Of a stretch of 64,000 nucleotides of DNA, positions 35,748-44,013 are shown piece after piece. The position numbers and the translations under genes are program-made. Under the pieces are notes generated by a model. That model saw nothing but the letters and a program-made list of their open reading frames with translations. It was not told the origin of the DNA and searched no databases. This stretch comes from SBBG01 sp033717875 (GTDB lineage: Bacteria > Pseudomonadota > Gammaproteobacteria > Ga0077554 > Ga007554). Every line of letters begins with the position of its first letter. The stretch's first letter is position 1. The stretch covers positions 1-64,000 of the forward strand of contig JADDKJ010000001.1 in NCBI GenBank assembly GCA_033717875.1, given 5' to 3'.

Positions 35748-36051
35748 TCAGCTCGAATCGCAAATAGACGAGAACAAGCGCCGGGCATGCGGCCAGGCTC
35801 GTTCCGCGCAGCGGATTTTCTACCACAAAATAGCCACGCCCAAGGCCGTGATCGTGACATTCGCCGCCGCGGTGTTGGTGGGGTTCCTCGGGAAGAAGTG
35901 TGCCCAAGGCGGTGACAAGTCTGAATCTGCGCAGACTGCCGAATGTGGCGCGCATGACTGGCTGGGTAAAGTGGATGCCGTGCTGCGCTTGATGCCGCTG
36001 ATTTCCAATGTCCGCGCCTGCTGCGGTGCGGCAATGCAAGAGCGGAAGTGA
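35722..36051 (+). CDS. YqjK-like small membrane protein
   Basis: The 109-residue protein starts MRHLKKAIDQLESQIDENK and has one membrane segment (AVIVTFAAAVLVGFLGK). Starting at 35722 it overlaps yqjE by 26 bases; AGGGGAGGGG upstream is the ribosome-binding site. Five or more cysteines in the C-terminal half are unusual for the family. Assignment rests on size, topology and position. Confidence 0.7.
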   Translation: MRHLKKAIDQLESQIDENKRRACGQARSAQRIFYHKIATPKAVIVTFAAAVLVGFLGKKCAQGGDKSESAQTAECGAHDWLGKVDAVLRLMPLISNVRACCGAAMQERK

Positions 36052-36077
36052 TTGGCGTTTCCCGATATTCCGGCGTA

Positions 36078-36182
36078 GTGCGAAAACTCGCGGGCGGCGA
36101 CCGGCGTTCCATCGGCCCGTATGGCTTTCGGGCCATCGTGCTGGACAGCGAGGGCAATCGCGTCGCCTTGCATTCGATGTGA
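36078..36182 (+). pseudogene. C-terminal fragment of a VOC/glyoxalase-family protein
   Basis: The frame reads RRSIGPYGFRAIVLDSEGNR then VALHSM and stop, which is the standard end of a VOC-superfamily protein (metal-binding Glu and final strand). The first three quarters of the domain are missing. It follows the yqjK-like gene and ends just before a strong terminator. Confidence 0.6.
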
Positions 36183-36202
36183 GGCAACGCAAGTAACCCA
36201 AC

Positions 36203-36240
36203 GACATGAAAACGGGCGCCTCGGCGCCCGTTTTCATGTC
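36203..36240. terminator. Perfect bidirectional terminator
   Basis: GACATGAAAACGGGCGCC (36203-36220) and its exact complement (36223-36240) form an 18-bp stem with a 2-base loop; GC-rich core flanked by A and T runs on both sides. Confidence 0.85.
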
Positions 36241-36333
36241 AAGCCCTTTTGGCCCGCCACCCCACCCCTCCTTGCAAGTTGTAACTGATCTGTATCTTCC
36301 TCTCGGCTACTCTGCGCCCTCTGTTTTCAGGTT

Positions 36334-36348
36334 TGGCATCGTGTTCGC
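36334..36348 (+). promoter_or_regulatory. Candidate sigma-54 promoter
   Basis: TGGCATcgtgtTCGC keeps GG and GC at the invariant 10-base interval and matches 8 of 10 consensus positions. It lies 86 bases before the large unknown gene at 36434. No activator binding site was identified. Confidence 0.3.
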
Positions 36349-36433
36349 GGATGGCTCATCCCAACCTGGTATGGCCGGGTGAAATTGAGTGGTGGATATC
36401 GGTAATTTCAATCAATACACAAGGAGTGTCGTT

Positions 36434-38542
36434 ATGAATGACGAGATCAAAAAGGCTGTCCAGAAGTCACAAACGGTGTTGCAAGAGGCTCATCCAAAGG
36501 AGCGGGGAGCATTCAAGACATTGCTGATTTCCAACCCCAATTACTTCGGCAATCTTGCGGAAAGCACATTCACACCGATTCTACCGATCTGTTGCAACAC
36601 GCATTACGAGTCGCTCGGTTGCGTGGGCTATCATCCGCAGAAGGAATATCTCGAAGCCGTGGTTTACATCTATCAGCCGACGGGTTACGGCAGCGATATT
36701 TGCGGTTCCGGCACCGCGGAGTATGTGCGCTTTTATCTGTCCTTCGACAATGGTGCGACGTGGGGTGATCAGGGCATGACCAGTTTCCAGGCCCACAACA
36801 TTCCAGAGGGCACTGAAGGCGGTAAGCGTCTGGAGTATGCGGTTTCGTTGAAGGTCGATCCGAACCGCAAGCTATGTTTTCTCAATCATCTGATCCTGGT
36901 GCGGGCGATTCTTTCATGGAACAATCCTCCGCCGCCGAATCAGCCGAACTGGAAGCCAGTATGGGGCAATGTGCGCGAGGAGGTCATCCAGGTCGAGCCG
37001 CGCCGGCTGATTTTTTGGCCCGATCTATTCACGGCGGCCAAGGCCAAGCTGCCGCCGCTGTTCTCCGAGGTGCTCGATCTCGAAACCCCTGTGCCCACCA
37101 AGACGAAGAGTCTGGGGGCGATGGAATTGTCCGTGCTGTATAAAGGCAAGGGTGTGCCGGTGCACCGTTTCGCTTTCAAGGAGCTTTCGGCATTCGCCAG
37201 CGGCAATACAACACTGAGCGCGGAGGCGTTTACGAAACTGTTGCCGGGCATTCAGATCGATCCGTCCCTCGGCGATCTCCTGTTCCCCAAGACTGATGGC
37301 GACACCAGCTTTGAAGAGCTCAAGTGCATCGGGCTGGATCCCAACATGCCGGATACCCTGGTGGGCGTGATCCAGGTCAAGAAGTCCTCGGGTTTTTCCG
37401 GTGGGCCTTGCACCGATGGCAGCCGTGAGTATGTGACCTTCTGGGGTGACTTCGATGGCAACGGCACGTTCGAGACGTGTCTTGGCACTGCCAGCGTGCG
37501 CGTTTACGATCTTCCCGTTCCGTCTGGCGGCGTGTATTACGCCGTGCGTTTGCCGGTCGATCTCAGCCCGTATCGCCAACCCTGCAAAAAGGGACCGCGC
37601 GTCGTGCGCATCCGTGCCATTCTGTCGTGGAACGACCCCGTGCCTTGCGCCAACCCGAACCAGGTGCCGACGTGGGGTAACCGCGAGGAGACGCTGATCA
37701 ACATCGCGCCGTCTGCGCTGGCGCCGGCGGGCAAGATCGCCATTCTCGGCGGTATTCCGACGGGAGAAATCCACAACGTGACAGGCTTGACTACACCCGC
37801 CGCGGCATTCGCCACCAATGGCCAGCAAGCTGATCCGCTCGGCAGGCCGTGTCCTTTCGCGGGTATTGTAACGGTGCAGGGATTTCCTATCGTGGGTTAC
37901 AGCTATGTCGTCGAAGTCAGCGAGGATGGTTCGGCGTGGACGCCGGTATTGGCGGATCTGGATGTGGTAGACCAGAACGGCGACAGCTACCCCGACATCC
38001 CGAAGCACAAGGCCAATCCGGTCACCAAGCGTTTCGATTATCTGCCGTCCAATAAGAACGTAAATAATCTGCTCGCCCAGTGGAGCACGTCGGGCGACGC
38101 CAAGTGGTATGTCAGACTATCCATCTATGATGGCGGCGGTGTTCTGCAAGGCGCGGATACCCATGTCATCCAGCTTGACAATACCTGGCCGGAGGCGTCG
38201 ATCGACATCACCATCGGCGCCGGAAACTGCGGCAAATTCCAGCCGGGCACGGTACTCTCCGGCAACTTCGTCGCGCGTGACGACTACCTCGGCAGCTACA
38301 GCCTGAGCGTCGAACCCGTGATCAACGACCCTGGCGAGGCGATACCGAGTCCCAGCTCGGGTAATGTGCAAACTGCCCCCGTACCGGGCGATGTCTGGAC
38401 GCTCGACACTACGGGAATGAAGCCTTGCGGTTACATAATCCGTGTCGTCGCCGTGGATCGCGCCATCGTCAATAGCCAATGGGTGGGGCATCCTGATTCG
38501 GAAAGCGCGGGCTTTTGCCTGGAAGAGCCGATGAAAGAGTGA
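36434..38542 (+). CDS. Unrecognised 702-residue protein with a duplicated beta-rich domain
   Basis: I do not recognise the family. No signal peptide or membrane segment is visible. Two halves repeat the same pattern: residues about 90-190 and 325-427 share EYVxF, then YAVxL, then RAILSWN, then PNxxPxWGN (for example EYVRF 96-100 / EYVTF 332-336 and RAILSWNN 157-164 / RAILSWND 394-401). Residues 430-702 are a third, different beta-rich region with DGS.W and D.NGD motifs. Cysteines are frequent (CC at 53-54, then 63, 90, 148, 298, 326, 349, 384, 405). The AAGGAG at 36420 supports this start. Flanked by strong terminators, so monocistronic. Confidence 0.8.
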   Translation: MNDEIKKAVQKSQTVLQEAHPKERGAFKTLLISNPNYFGNLAESTFTPILPICCNTHYESLGCVGYHPQKEYLEAVVYIYQPTGYGSDICGSGTAEYVRFYLSFDNGATWGDQGMTSFQAHNIPEGTEGGKRLEYAVSLKVDPNRKLCFLNHLILVRAILSWNNPPPPNQPNWKPVWGNVREEVIQVEPRRLIFWPDLFTAAKAKLPPLFSEVLDLETPVPTKTKSLGAMELSVLYKGKGVPVHRFAFKELSAFASGNTTLSAEAFTKLLPGIQIDPSLGDLLFPKTDGDTSFEELKCIGLDPNMPDTLVGVIQVKKSSGFSGGPCTDGSREYVTFWGDFDGNGTFETCLGTASVRVYDLPVPSGGVYYAVRLPVDLSPYRQPCKKGPRVVRIRAILSWNDPVPCANPNQVPTWGNREETLINIAPSALAPAGKIAILGGIPTGEIHNVTGLTTPAAAFATNGQQADPLGRPCPFAGIVTVQGFPIVGYSYVVEVSEDGSAWTPVLADLDVVDQNGDSYPDIPKHKANPVTKRFDYLPSNKNVNNLLAQWSTSGDAKWYVRLSIYDGGGVLQGADTHVIQLDNTWPEASIDITIGAGNCGKFQPGTVLSGNFVARDDYLGSYSLSVEPVINDPGEAIPSPSSGNVQTAPVPGDVWTLDTTGMKPCGYIIRVVAVDRAIVNSQWVGHPDSESAGFCLEEPMKE

Positions 38543-38559
38543 GGGTGATCTAATGGTGC

Positions 38560-38603
38560 CCCGGTAGTCCTGGAGCTTTTTCGTGTTCTCCAGGACTACC
38601 GGG
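38560..38603 (+). terminator. Terminator after the 702-residue protein gene
   Basis: CCCGGTAGTCCTGGAG (38560-38575) pairs perfectly with 38588-38603 across a 12-base loop, followed by TTTCCTTATTTT. Confidence 0.85.
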
Positions 38604-38665
38604 TTTCCTTATTTTCGTGGTTTTTCGTCGAAGATAGTGTGGGTTGTTCTTTTCGAGGCAATCAA

Positions 38666-38748
38666 TAGATCGTCATTACCCTCACCCCAACTCTCTCCCG
38701 CACGCGGGAGAGGGGGTGGGAAGCGCGGATGTATTTGATCGCCGGGTT
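38666..38748 (+). repeat. Family F repeat (CCCTCACCCC type), copy 1
   Basis: The unit TAGATCGTCATTACCCTCA, a CTCTCCCGCACGCGGGAGAG hairpin and TGTATTTGATCGCCGGGTT also occurs at 50352-50436. The hairpin alone resembles segments at 28264 and 58369. Confidence 0.75.
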
Positions 38749-38764
38749 GGTGGCTTATCCCGTC

Positions 38765-39586
38765 TCAAATATCCCGCAACAATTCATTAATCCCCACTTT
38801 GCCCCGCGTTTTCTCGTCCACTTGTTTGACGATCACGGCGCAGTAGAGGCTGTATTTGCCGTCGGAGGAAGGCAGGTTGCCGGAGACGACCACGGAGCCC
38901 GTGGGTACGCGGCCGTAGAGGATTTCGCCGGTCATGCGGTTGTAGATGCGGGTGCTGGCGCCGATGTAGACGCCCATCGAGATGACCGAGCCTTCTTCGA
39001 CGATGACGCCTTCCACGACTTCGGAGCGGGCGCCGATGAAGCAGTTGTCTTCGATGATGGTGGGGCCGGCCTGGACCGGCTCGAGGACGCCGCCGATGCC
39101 GACACCGCCGGAGAGGTGGACGTTTTTGCCGATCTGGGCGCAGGAGCCGACGGTGGCCCAGGTGTCGACCATGGTGCCGCTATCGACATAGGCGCCAATG
39201 TTGACGTAGGAGGGCATCAACACCACGCCAGGGGCGATGTAGGCGCCTTTGCGCGCCGAGGCGGGTGGCACCACGCGCACGCCGCTGGCGCGGAAGTCGC
39301 GCGGGCTGTAGTCGGCGAACTTGGGTTGCACTTTGTCGTAGTAGTTGGTGAAGCCGCCCTTCATGAAGCTGTTGTCTTCGATGCGGAAGGAGAGCAGCAC
39401 GGCTTTTTTCAACCATTGGTTGACGATCCATTGGCCGTCTTTTTTCTCCGCGACGCGCGCGGCACCGCTGTCGAGCCGTTGGATGGCTTCGGTAATGGCT
39501 TCCTTGACCAGCGTGTCCACGTTGCGCGGCGTGATCTCGGCGCGGCGTTCGAAGGCATCTTCGATGATTTGTTTGATGTCGTTCAT
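38765..39586 (-). CDS. dapD: Tetrahydrodipicolinate N-succinyltransferase
   Basis: DapD succinylates tetrahydrodipicolinate in the succinylase branch of DAP/lysine synthesis. The 273-residue protein starts with the helical QIIEDAFERRAEITPRNVD domain and has a left-handed beta-helix of hexapeptide repeats (GAYIAPGVVLMPSYVNIGAYV, SGGVGIGGVLEPVQAGP). Next upstream on the strand is dapC, which acts on a later step; repeat D lies between them. Confidence 0.97.
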   Translation of the reverse strand: MNDIKQIIEDAFERRAEITPRNVDTLVKEAITEAIQRLDSGAARVAEKKDGQWIVNQWLKKAVLLSFRIEDNSFMKGGFTNYYDKVQPKFADYSPRDFRASGVRVVPPASARKGAYIAPGVVLMPSYVNIGAYVDSGTMVDTWATVGSCAQIGKNVHLSGGVGIGGVLEPVQAGPTIIEDNCFIGARSEVVEGVIVEEGSVISMGVYIGASTRIYNRMTGEILYGRVPTGSVVVSGNLPSSDGKYSLYCAVIVKQVDEKTRGKVGINELLRDI

Positions 39587-39601
39587 GTGATCTCCGGGGT
39601 G

Positions 39602-39759
39602 TTAAGGAAACGCTGCATAATTCCATCCTGGAATTTTCAGCGCACGAAAAGCGAAAATGTGATTTTTGCTTTTCTTCATTTTCAATGGCTGGTCGCCATC
39701 GAAAATGGCGGCACGTCCATGTGCCGCGCGGAAGCGCTAATAAATCAGCGCTTCCTTAA
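39602..39759 (+). repeat. Family D multi-hairpin element, copy 2
   Basis: Same order as at 19211: H1 CGCTGCATAATTCCA/TGGAATTTTCAGCG, H2 GAAAAGCGAAAA/TTTTTGCTTTTC, H3 CATTTTCAATGGC/GCCATcGAAAATG (39677-39707), H4 CGGCACGTCCATGTGCCG, H5 GGAAGCGCT/AGCGCTTCC. Loop-side pairs of H3 (TGGC/GCCA here, CACT/AGTG at 19292) and all of H5 differ from copy 1 but still pair. Its right end supplies the last six codons and the stop of dapC. Confidence 0.88.
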
Positions 39760-40942
39760 TGAAATTTCGGATTCGTTCCGCCGCCTCGATACATTCCTCC
39801 AGTGGCTCGACCAGCGCCATGCGAACGCGGTTATGGCCGGGGTCGATGCCGTGCGCCTCGCGCGACAGGAAGCTGCCGGGCAGTACGGTGACGTTGTGCC
39901 GGGCGTAGAGTCCGCGCGCGAATTCGGTGTCGTCGATGGGTGTGCGCGGCCAGAGATAAAAACTGGCGGGGGGGCGCCGCACGTCCATGACGGGTTGCAG
40001 GACATTCAGCACGGCGTCGAATTTCCGTCGGTAGAGCGCGCGGTTGTGCTGGACGTGCTGCTCGTCGTTCCACGCCACGGTGGAGGCGGCCTGGGTCGGC
40101 GGCGGCATGGCGCAGCCGTGGTAGGTGCGGTAAAGGTGAAAGCGCTCTATGATCGCCGCGTCGCCCGCGACAAAGCCGGAGCGCAGGCCGGGTACATTGG
40201 AGCGTTTCGACAGGCTGTGAAATACGATGCAACGCCGGTGGTCATTGCGTCCCATGCGGGCGCAGGCTTCCAGCAGTCCCGGCGGTGGCGCGTTCTCGTC
40301 GAGATAGATCTCCGAATAGCATTCGTCGGAGGCGATGACGAAATCGTGTTCGTCGGCGAGTTGGATTAGTTTCTGTAATGTGGCAATATCCAGCACCGCG
40401 CCGGTGGGGTTGCCCGGGGAGCAGATGTAGAGCAACTGGCAGCGCGCCCATACCCGCGGTGGCACGGCGTCGAAATCGGGGATGAAGCCGGTGTCCGCCG
40501 TGGTGTTCATGAACCAGGGTTCGGCGCCGGCGAGCAAGGCCGCGCCTTCGTAGATCTGGTAAAAGGGGTTGGGCATCAGGATCAGCGGATCTGCGCCGCG
40601 CTCGACGATGCACTGGGCGAAGGCGAACAGCGCTTCGCGCGTGCCGTTGACCGGCAGCACCTGGCGCTCGGGGTCGACGCCGCCGGTGGCGAGATTGAAG
40701 CGCCGCGCCAGCCATGCCGCGATGGTCTGGCGCAACGCCGCGCCGCCGCGCGTGAGCGGATAGCTGGACAGTCCATGCAGATGCGTGATGATCTCCTCGG
40801 CGATGAAGCCCGGCGTGTCGTGTTTGGGCTCGCCGATGTAGAGACCGATGGGGGACAGTCCGGCGGGTGGCGTGACGCCGGCCTTGAGGCGCGCCAGTTT
40901 TTCGAAGGGATAGGGTTGCAGCCGGGCAAGGTCAGGATTCAT
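39737..40942 (-). CDS. dapC: Succinyldiaminopimelate transaminase
   Basis: PLP-dependent class I aminotransferase acting on N-succinyl-2-amino-6-ketopimelate. The 401-residue protein shows YIGEPKHDTP, LPVNGTREALFAF, YICSPGNPTGAV, the PLP Lys in VFHSLSKRSNVPGLRSGF, and a NRVRMALVEPLEEC end. The ATG at 40942 gives MNPDLARLQPYPFEKL, the family start. Adjacent to dapD. The C-terminal IKEALIY is encoded by repeat D. Confidence 0.94.
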   Translation of the reverse strand: MNPDLARLQPYPFEKLARLKAGVTPPAGLSPIGLYIGEPKHDTPGFIAEEIITHLHGLSSYPLTRGGAALRQTIAAWLARRFNLATGGVDPERQVLPVNGTREALFAFAQCIVERGADPLILMPNPFYQIYEGAALLAGAEPWFMNTTADTGFIPDFDAVPPRVWARCQLLYICSPGNPTGAVLDIATLQKLIQLADEHDFVIASDECYSEIYLDENAPPPGLLEACARMGRNDHRRCIVFHSLSKRSNVPGLRSGFVAGDAAIIERFHLYRTYHGCAMPPPTQAASTVAWNDEQHVQHNRALYRRKFDAVLNVLQPVMDVRRPPASFYLWPRTPIDDTEFARGLYARHNVTVLPGSFLSREAHGIDPGHNRVRMALVEPLEECIEAAERIRNFIKEALIY

Positions 40943-41017
40943 GAATAAAATGCCGATAACTACAGAGGAAGTGTGTTTCGCCGTGAGTCTTGAATGCGTA
41001 GTATAGGACATCCCGTC

Positions 41018-41917
41018 ATGCCTTCCAAACTCAAATCGCTGCTTCCCGCCAATCTGCCTGTGGCCGCGCTGCTGCTGGCGGCGATGATGTGGGGTATTTT
41101 CTGGTATCCCTTGCGTTTGCTGGAAGAGCACGGCCTGCATGGGTTGTGGGCCACGCTGCTGATCTTCGCCTCGGCGCTGCTGGTTGGATTGCCGGTGTTG
41201 TGGCGGCGGCGCGGCGAGTTTGTCCGTCATCGCTGGATGCTGCTGTGGATCGCTCTCGCCAACGGCTGGTGCAATACCGCCTTCATTCTCGCTGTGCTCG
41301 ACGGCACGGTGGTGAGGGTGCTGCTGCTGTTTTATCTTTCGCCGCTGTGGACCATCATGCTTGGCCATTTCCTGCTCAAGGAAAAGCCGTCGCGCTTTGC
41401 CTTGACGGCCCTGGCGCTGGCCATGGTCGGGATGGTAATCACCATCTGGGAGCCTGAATTGGGTTTTCCCTGGCCCGAGGGCAGGGCGGACTGGCTGGCG
41501 ATTTCATCGGGACTCGCCTTTGCCCTGTCGAATGTACTGGTACGCAAGGCGCAGGAGGTGGCTATCCCGATCAAGACAGTGACGACCTGGGGCGGCGTGG
41601 TGGGCGTGGCCGGGGCATGGGCGATGCTGAGTGGGGTGTCTGTGCCCGATATCGGGGCCGGCGTCTACGCCAGTGTTTTCGCCATCGGTGTGCTCGGGAT
41701 CGTGCTGATGACGGTGGCGGTGCAATATGGCGTCGCCAACATGCCGGTGCATCGTTCTTCGGTGATCTTGCTGTCGGAGGTTGTGGCCGGCGCCGTTTCC
41801 GCGCAGTTATTGACCAATGAAGTGGTGTTGCCCAGAGAGTGGATAGGCGGGGCGCTGATTTTGCTGGCGGGGTGGTTTAGTACGCGGGAGGAGAGGAATG
41901 GCAAGGATCAGGCCTGA
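41018..41917 (+). CDS. EamA/DMT-family transporter
   Basis: The 299-residue protein has about ten membrane segments in two EamA repeats (first from LPVAALLLAAMMWGIFWYP, second from ADWLAISSGLAFALSNVLVRK). Such proteins export amino acids or other metabolites; the substrate is unknown. It is divergent from dapC. The gene end is followed by a CCCCGATTGGAACC sequence like the tip of a Family A element. Confidence 0.86.
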   Translation: MPSKLKSLLPANLPVAALLLAAMMWGIFWYPLRLLEEHGLHGLWATLLIFASALLVGLPVLWRRRGEFVRHRWMLLWIALANGWCNTAFILAVLDGTVVRVLLLFYLSPLWTIMLGHFLLKEKPSRFALTALALAMVGMVITIWEPELGFPWPEGRADWLAISSGLAFALSNVLVRKAQEVAIPIKTVTTWGGVVGVAGAWAMLSGVSVPDIGAGVYASVFAIGVLGIVLMTVAVQYGVANMPVHRSSVILLSEVVAGAVSAQLLTNEVVLPREWIGGALILLAGWFSTREERNGKDQA

Positions 41918-41970
41918 AAACCCCGATTGGAACCTGCCGTGAAAAAACCGGGTTGTGTGCTCCGCACGCT

Positions 41971-42002
41971 TGGCGGGTTACGCAAGAAACGCTAATCCGC
42001 CC
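41971..42002. repeat. Family E hairpin at the end of the IS110 remnant
   Basis: TGGCGGGTTACG pairs with CGCTAATCCGCCCTA (imperfect). Its CTA at 41992 gives the stop of the truncated transposase frame. Confidence 0.65.
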
Positions 42003-42171
42003 TATGATCAATCCGGCAATCAAATTCGTCCGCTTTTCCAGCCTTTCTCCCAGGTGTATCTATGGACTCCACCCGTTTTGCAAGGAGAAGGTGGCCGCGC
42101 TCATCCTTGCCCGCAGCGTAGAAAACATTCTTGGCAATATCCAAACCAATCATGGTTGCGGTATGCTTCAT
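41992..42171 (-). pseudogene. IS110-family transposase, N-terminal remnant
   Basis: From the ATG at 42171, with AGGAGGAGTCCGAG upstream, the frame reads MKHTATMIGLDIAKNVFYAA then GKDERGHLLLAKRVES. GLDIAKNVF holds the first Asp of the DEDD RuvC-like site of IS110 transposases. About 35 residues match before sequence changes and a stop at 41992. The upstream 42172-42266 keeps the original leader. GGACTCCACCC (42066) and GGGTGGAGTCC (42248) are an 11-bp inverted pair. Confidence 0.75.
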
Positions 42172-42288
42172 CTCGGACTCCTCCTGTTTCGTTCAGCCGG
42201 TGACCTTTTCACCCGCTTGACACACTACGATGCCGTAGAGGAAGGGTGGAGTCCGTTACATTAGGGTGTGCCGCGCGCCCCTCCTGCG

Positions 42289-42723
42289 TTACGCGGTTTT
42301 CCCCTTGTCCAGTATCGCCATCGTCACGCGGCTGATGCAGACGAGTTTGCCGGTTTCGTCTTCGATTCTCACATCCCAGACCTGGGTCGATCTGCCGCGG
42401 TGGAGCGGTTTGCAGATGCCGGACACCCAGCCGCCGGCCACGCTCCGTATGTGATTGGCGTTGATTTCCAGGCCCACCATGTTTTGCCGTTGCGGGTCGA
42501 TGCACAAAAAGGCCGCCCAACTGGCCAGGCTTTCCGCCAGCACGCACGATGCGCCGCCGTGCAGCAGTCCGAACGGCATTTTGGTCCGCTCGTCCACCGG
42601 CATTCTCGCCCGGATGTAATCCTCGCCCAGCTCCTGGAGTTCGATGCCAAGGTGCCGGGTGAGGTGTTTGTTCGTCAGCGTGGCGATTTCTTCCAGGATG
42701 TAGGGCTTGAACCAGATGCTCAT
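42289..42723 (-). CDS. Hotdog-fold acyl-CoA thioesterase (YbdB/MenI/PaaI-like)
   Basis: The 144-residue protein has the hotdog pattern with FGLLHGGASCVLAESLAS (catalytic Glu) and GLEINANHIRSVAGGWVSG. Substrate may be an aryl- or acyl-CoA. It is the last gene of the pyr run, 3 bases after pyrC'. Confidence 0.9.
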   Translation of the reverse strand: MSIWFKPYILEEIATLTNKHLTRHLGIELQELGEDYIRARMPVDERTKMPFGLLHGGASCVLAESLASWAAFLCIDPQRQNMVGLEINANHIRSVAGGWVSGICKPLHRGRSTQVWDVRIEDETGKLVCISRVTMAILDKGKTA

Positions 42724-42726
42724 GTT

Positions 42727-44013
42727 CTACACCTCGCTTTGCAGTTCATGAACAAGCTTCCCCGCCAGCAGAGTATGCGTCACCCGTCCCTTGAATTCCC
42801 AGCCCATGAACGGGGTGTTGAGGCCGCGGCTGAGCAGGGTGGCGGGGGTGATTTCCCAGTAGCGCTGCGGGTCGAAGATGCAAATGTCGGCGTGCGCGCC
42901 GAGGGTCAGTGTGCCGGCTTCGATGCCGAGGATGCGGGCCGGGTGGATGGTGAGCGCCGCCAGGGCGTCATTCAGCGGCAGCACATCTTCGTCCACCAGC
43001 CGCAAGACGAGCGGCAGCAGGGTTTCGAGGGCGGAGATGCCTGGCGCGGTGGCGCTGAAGGGGGCGAGTTTGGCGTCCGGTTCATGTGGCTGGTGGTCGG
43101 AACAAATGGCCGATATCGTATCGCGCGCCAACGCCGCGCGCAGTCCGTCGCGGTCGCGCTGGGTGCGCAGCGGCGGGACGACATGGCACTGGCTGTTGAA
43201 ATCGGCGACATCCATTTCCGTCAGGTAGAGCTGGTGCGCGGCCACATCGGCGCTCACCGGCAGGCCATCGTAGCGCGCCCGCGCGATCATGCGCGCGGCG
43301 CGCGCGGTGGACAGGCGGCAGAAGTGCGCGCGCACGCCGGTCTGTTCGATAAGCACGAGCTGCTGGGCCACAGCGGCGGTTTCGGCGGATTCCGGGATGG
43401 CGGGCAGGCCAAGGCGGGTGCTCACTGCGCCTTCGTGCATGCAGCCGTTGTTGCGCAGCCATTCATCTTCGGGGTGCAGGAATACCGTCAGGCCATGCGT
43501 GGCGGCGTATTCCATGGCGCAGCGCAGCAGATGGGTATTAGTGATCGGCGCCAAGGCGTTGCTGACGCCGATGCAGCCGGCTTCCTTGAGGGCGGCCATT
43601 TCGCTCAGGCTTGCTCCAGCCAGTCCCTGCGTGAGTGCGCCGAGCGGGACGATGCGCGCCTGGCCGGCGGCCGTGGCGCGGCTGCGGATGAGTTCGGCGA
43701 CGGCCGGGGTGTCGATGATGGGGTTGGTGTCCGGCGGGCAGCACAGGGTGGTGATGCCGGCGCTGGCGGCGGCGCGGGTTTCGCTGGCGATGGTCGCCTT
43801 GTGTTCCTCGCCGGGCTCGCGCAGCCGCGCGCTGAGATCGACCAGACCGGGGCAGACGATCAGGCTGCTGGCGTCGATCTCGCGGTCGGCGCGAAAACCG
43901 GCCGGCGTATCGCCGACGGAATGAATGCGTCCGTCCGCGATGCAGACATCCTGTACGCCATCGACGGCATTGGCGGGATCGATAACGCGGCCGTTGGTAA
44001 TGCGCAGACGCAT
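42727..44013 (-). CDS. pyrC': Dihydroorotase-like PyrC', probably non-catalytic partner of PyrB
   Basis: The 428-residue protein is a type I dihydroorotase in overall sequence, but the metal-binding HxH of the active enzyme (normally PGLVDLHVHLREPG) reads PGLVDLSARLREPG, so Ser61 and Arg63 replace both His. Later positions are partly kept (SDHQPHEPD, HFCRLSTARAARMI). In Pseudomonas such PyrC' proteins are inactive and hold PyrB dodecamers together. Its start overlaps the pyrB stop (TGATG). An active dihydroorotase must be encoded elsewhere. Confidence 0.92.
   Translation of the reverse strand: MRLRITNGRVIDPANAVDGVQDVCIADGRIHSVGDTPAGFRADREIDASSLIVCPGLVDLSARLREPGEEHKATIASETRAAASAGITTLCCPPDTNPIIDTPAVAELIRSRATAAGQARIVPLGALTQGLAGASLSEMAALKEAGCIGVSNALAPITNTHLLRCAMEYAATHGLTVFLHPEDEWLRNNGCMHEGAVSTRLGLPAIPESAETAAVAQQLVLIEQTGVRAHFCRLSTARAARMIARARYDGLPVSADVAAHQLYLTEMDVADFNSQCHVVPPLRTQRDRDGLRAALARDTISAICSDHQPHEPDAKLAPFSATAPGISALETLLPLVLRLVDEDVLPLNDALAALTIHPARILGIEAGTLTLGAHADICIFDPQRYWEITPATLLSRGLNTPFMGWEFKGRVTHTLLAGKLVHELQSEV

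Noticed and set aside
38729..40369. 546-codon plus-strand open frame
   Set aside because: Antisense shadow of dapD and dapC; composition is Val/Ala/His-rich without domains.
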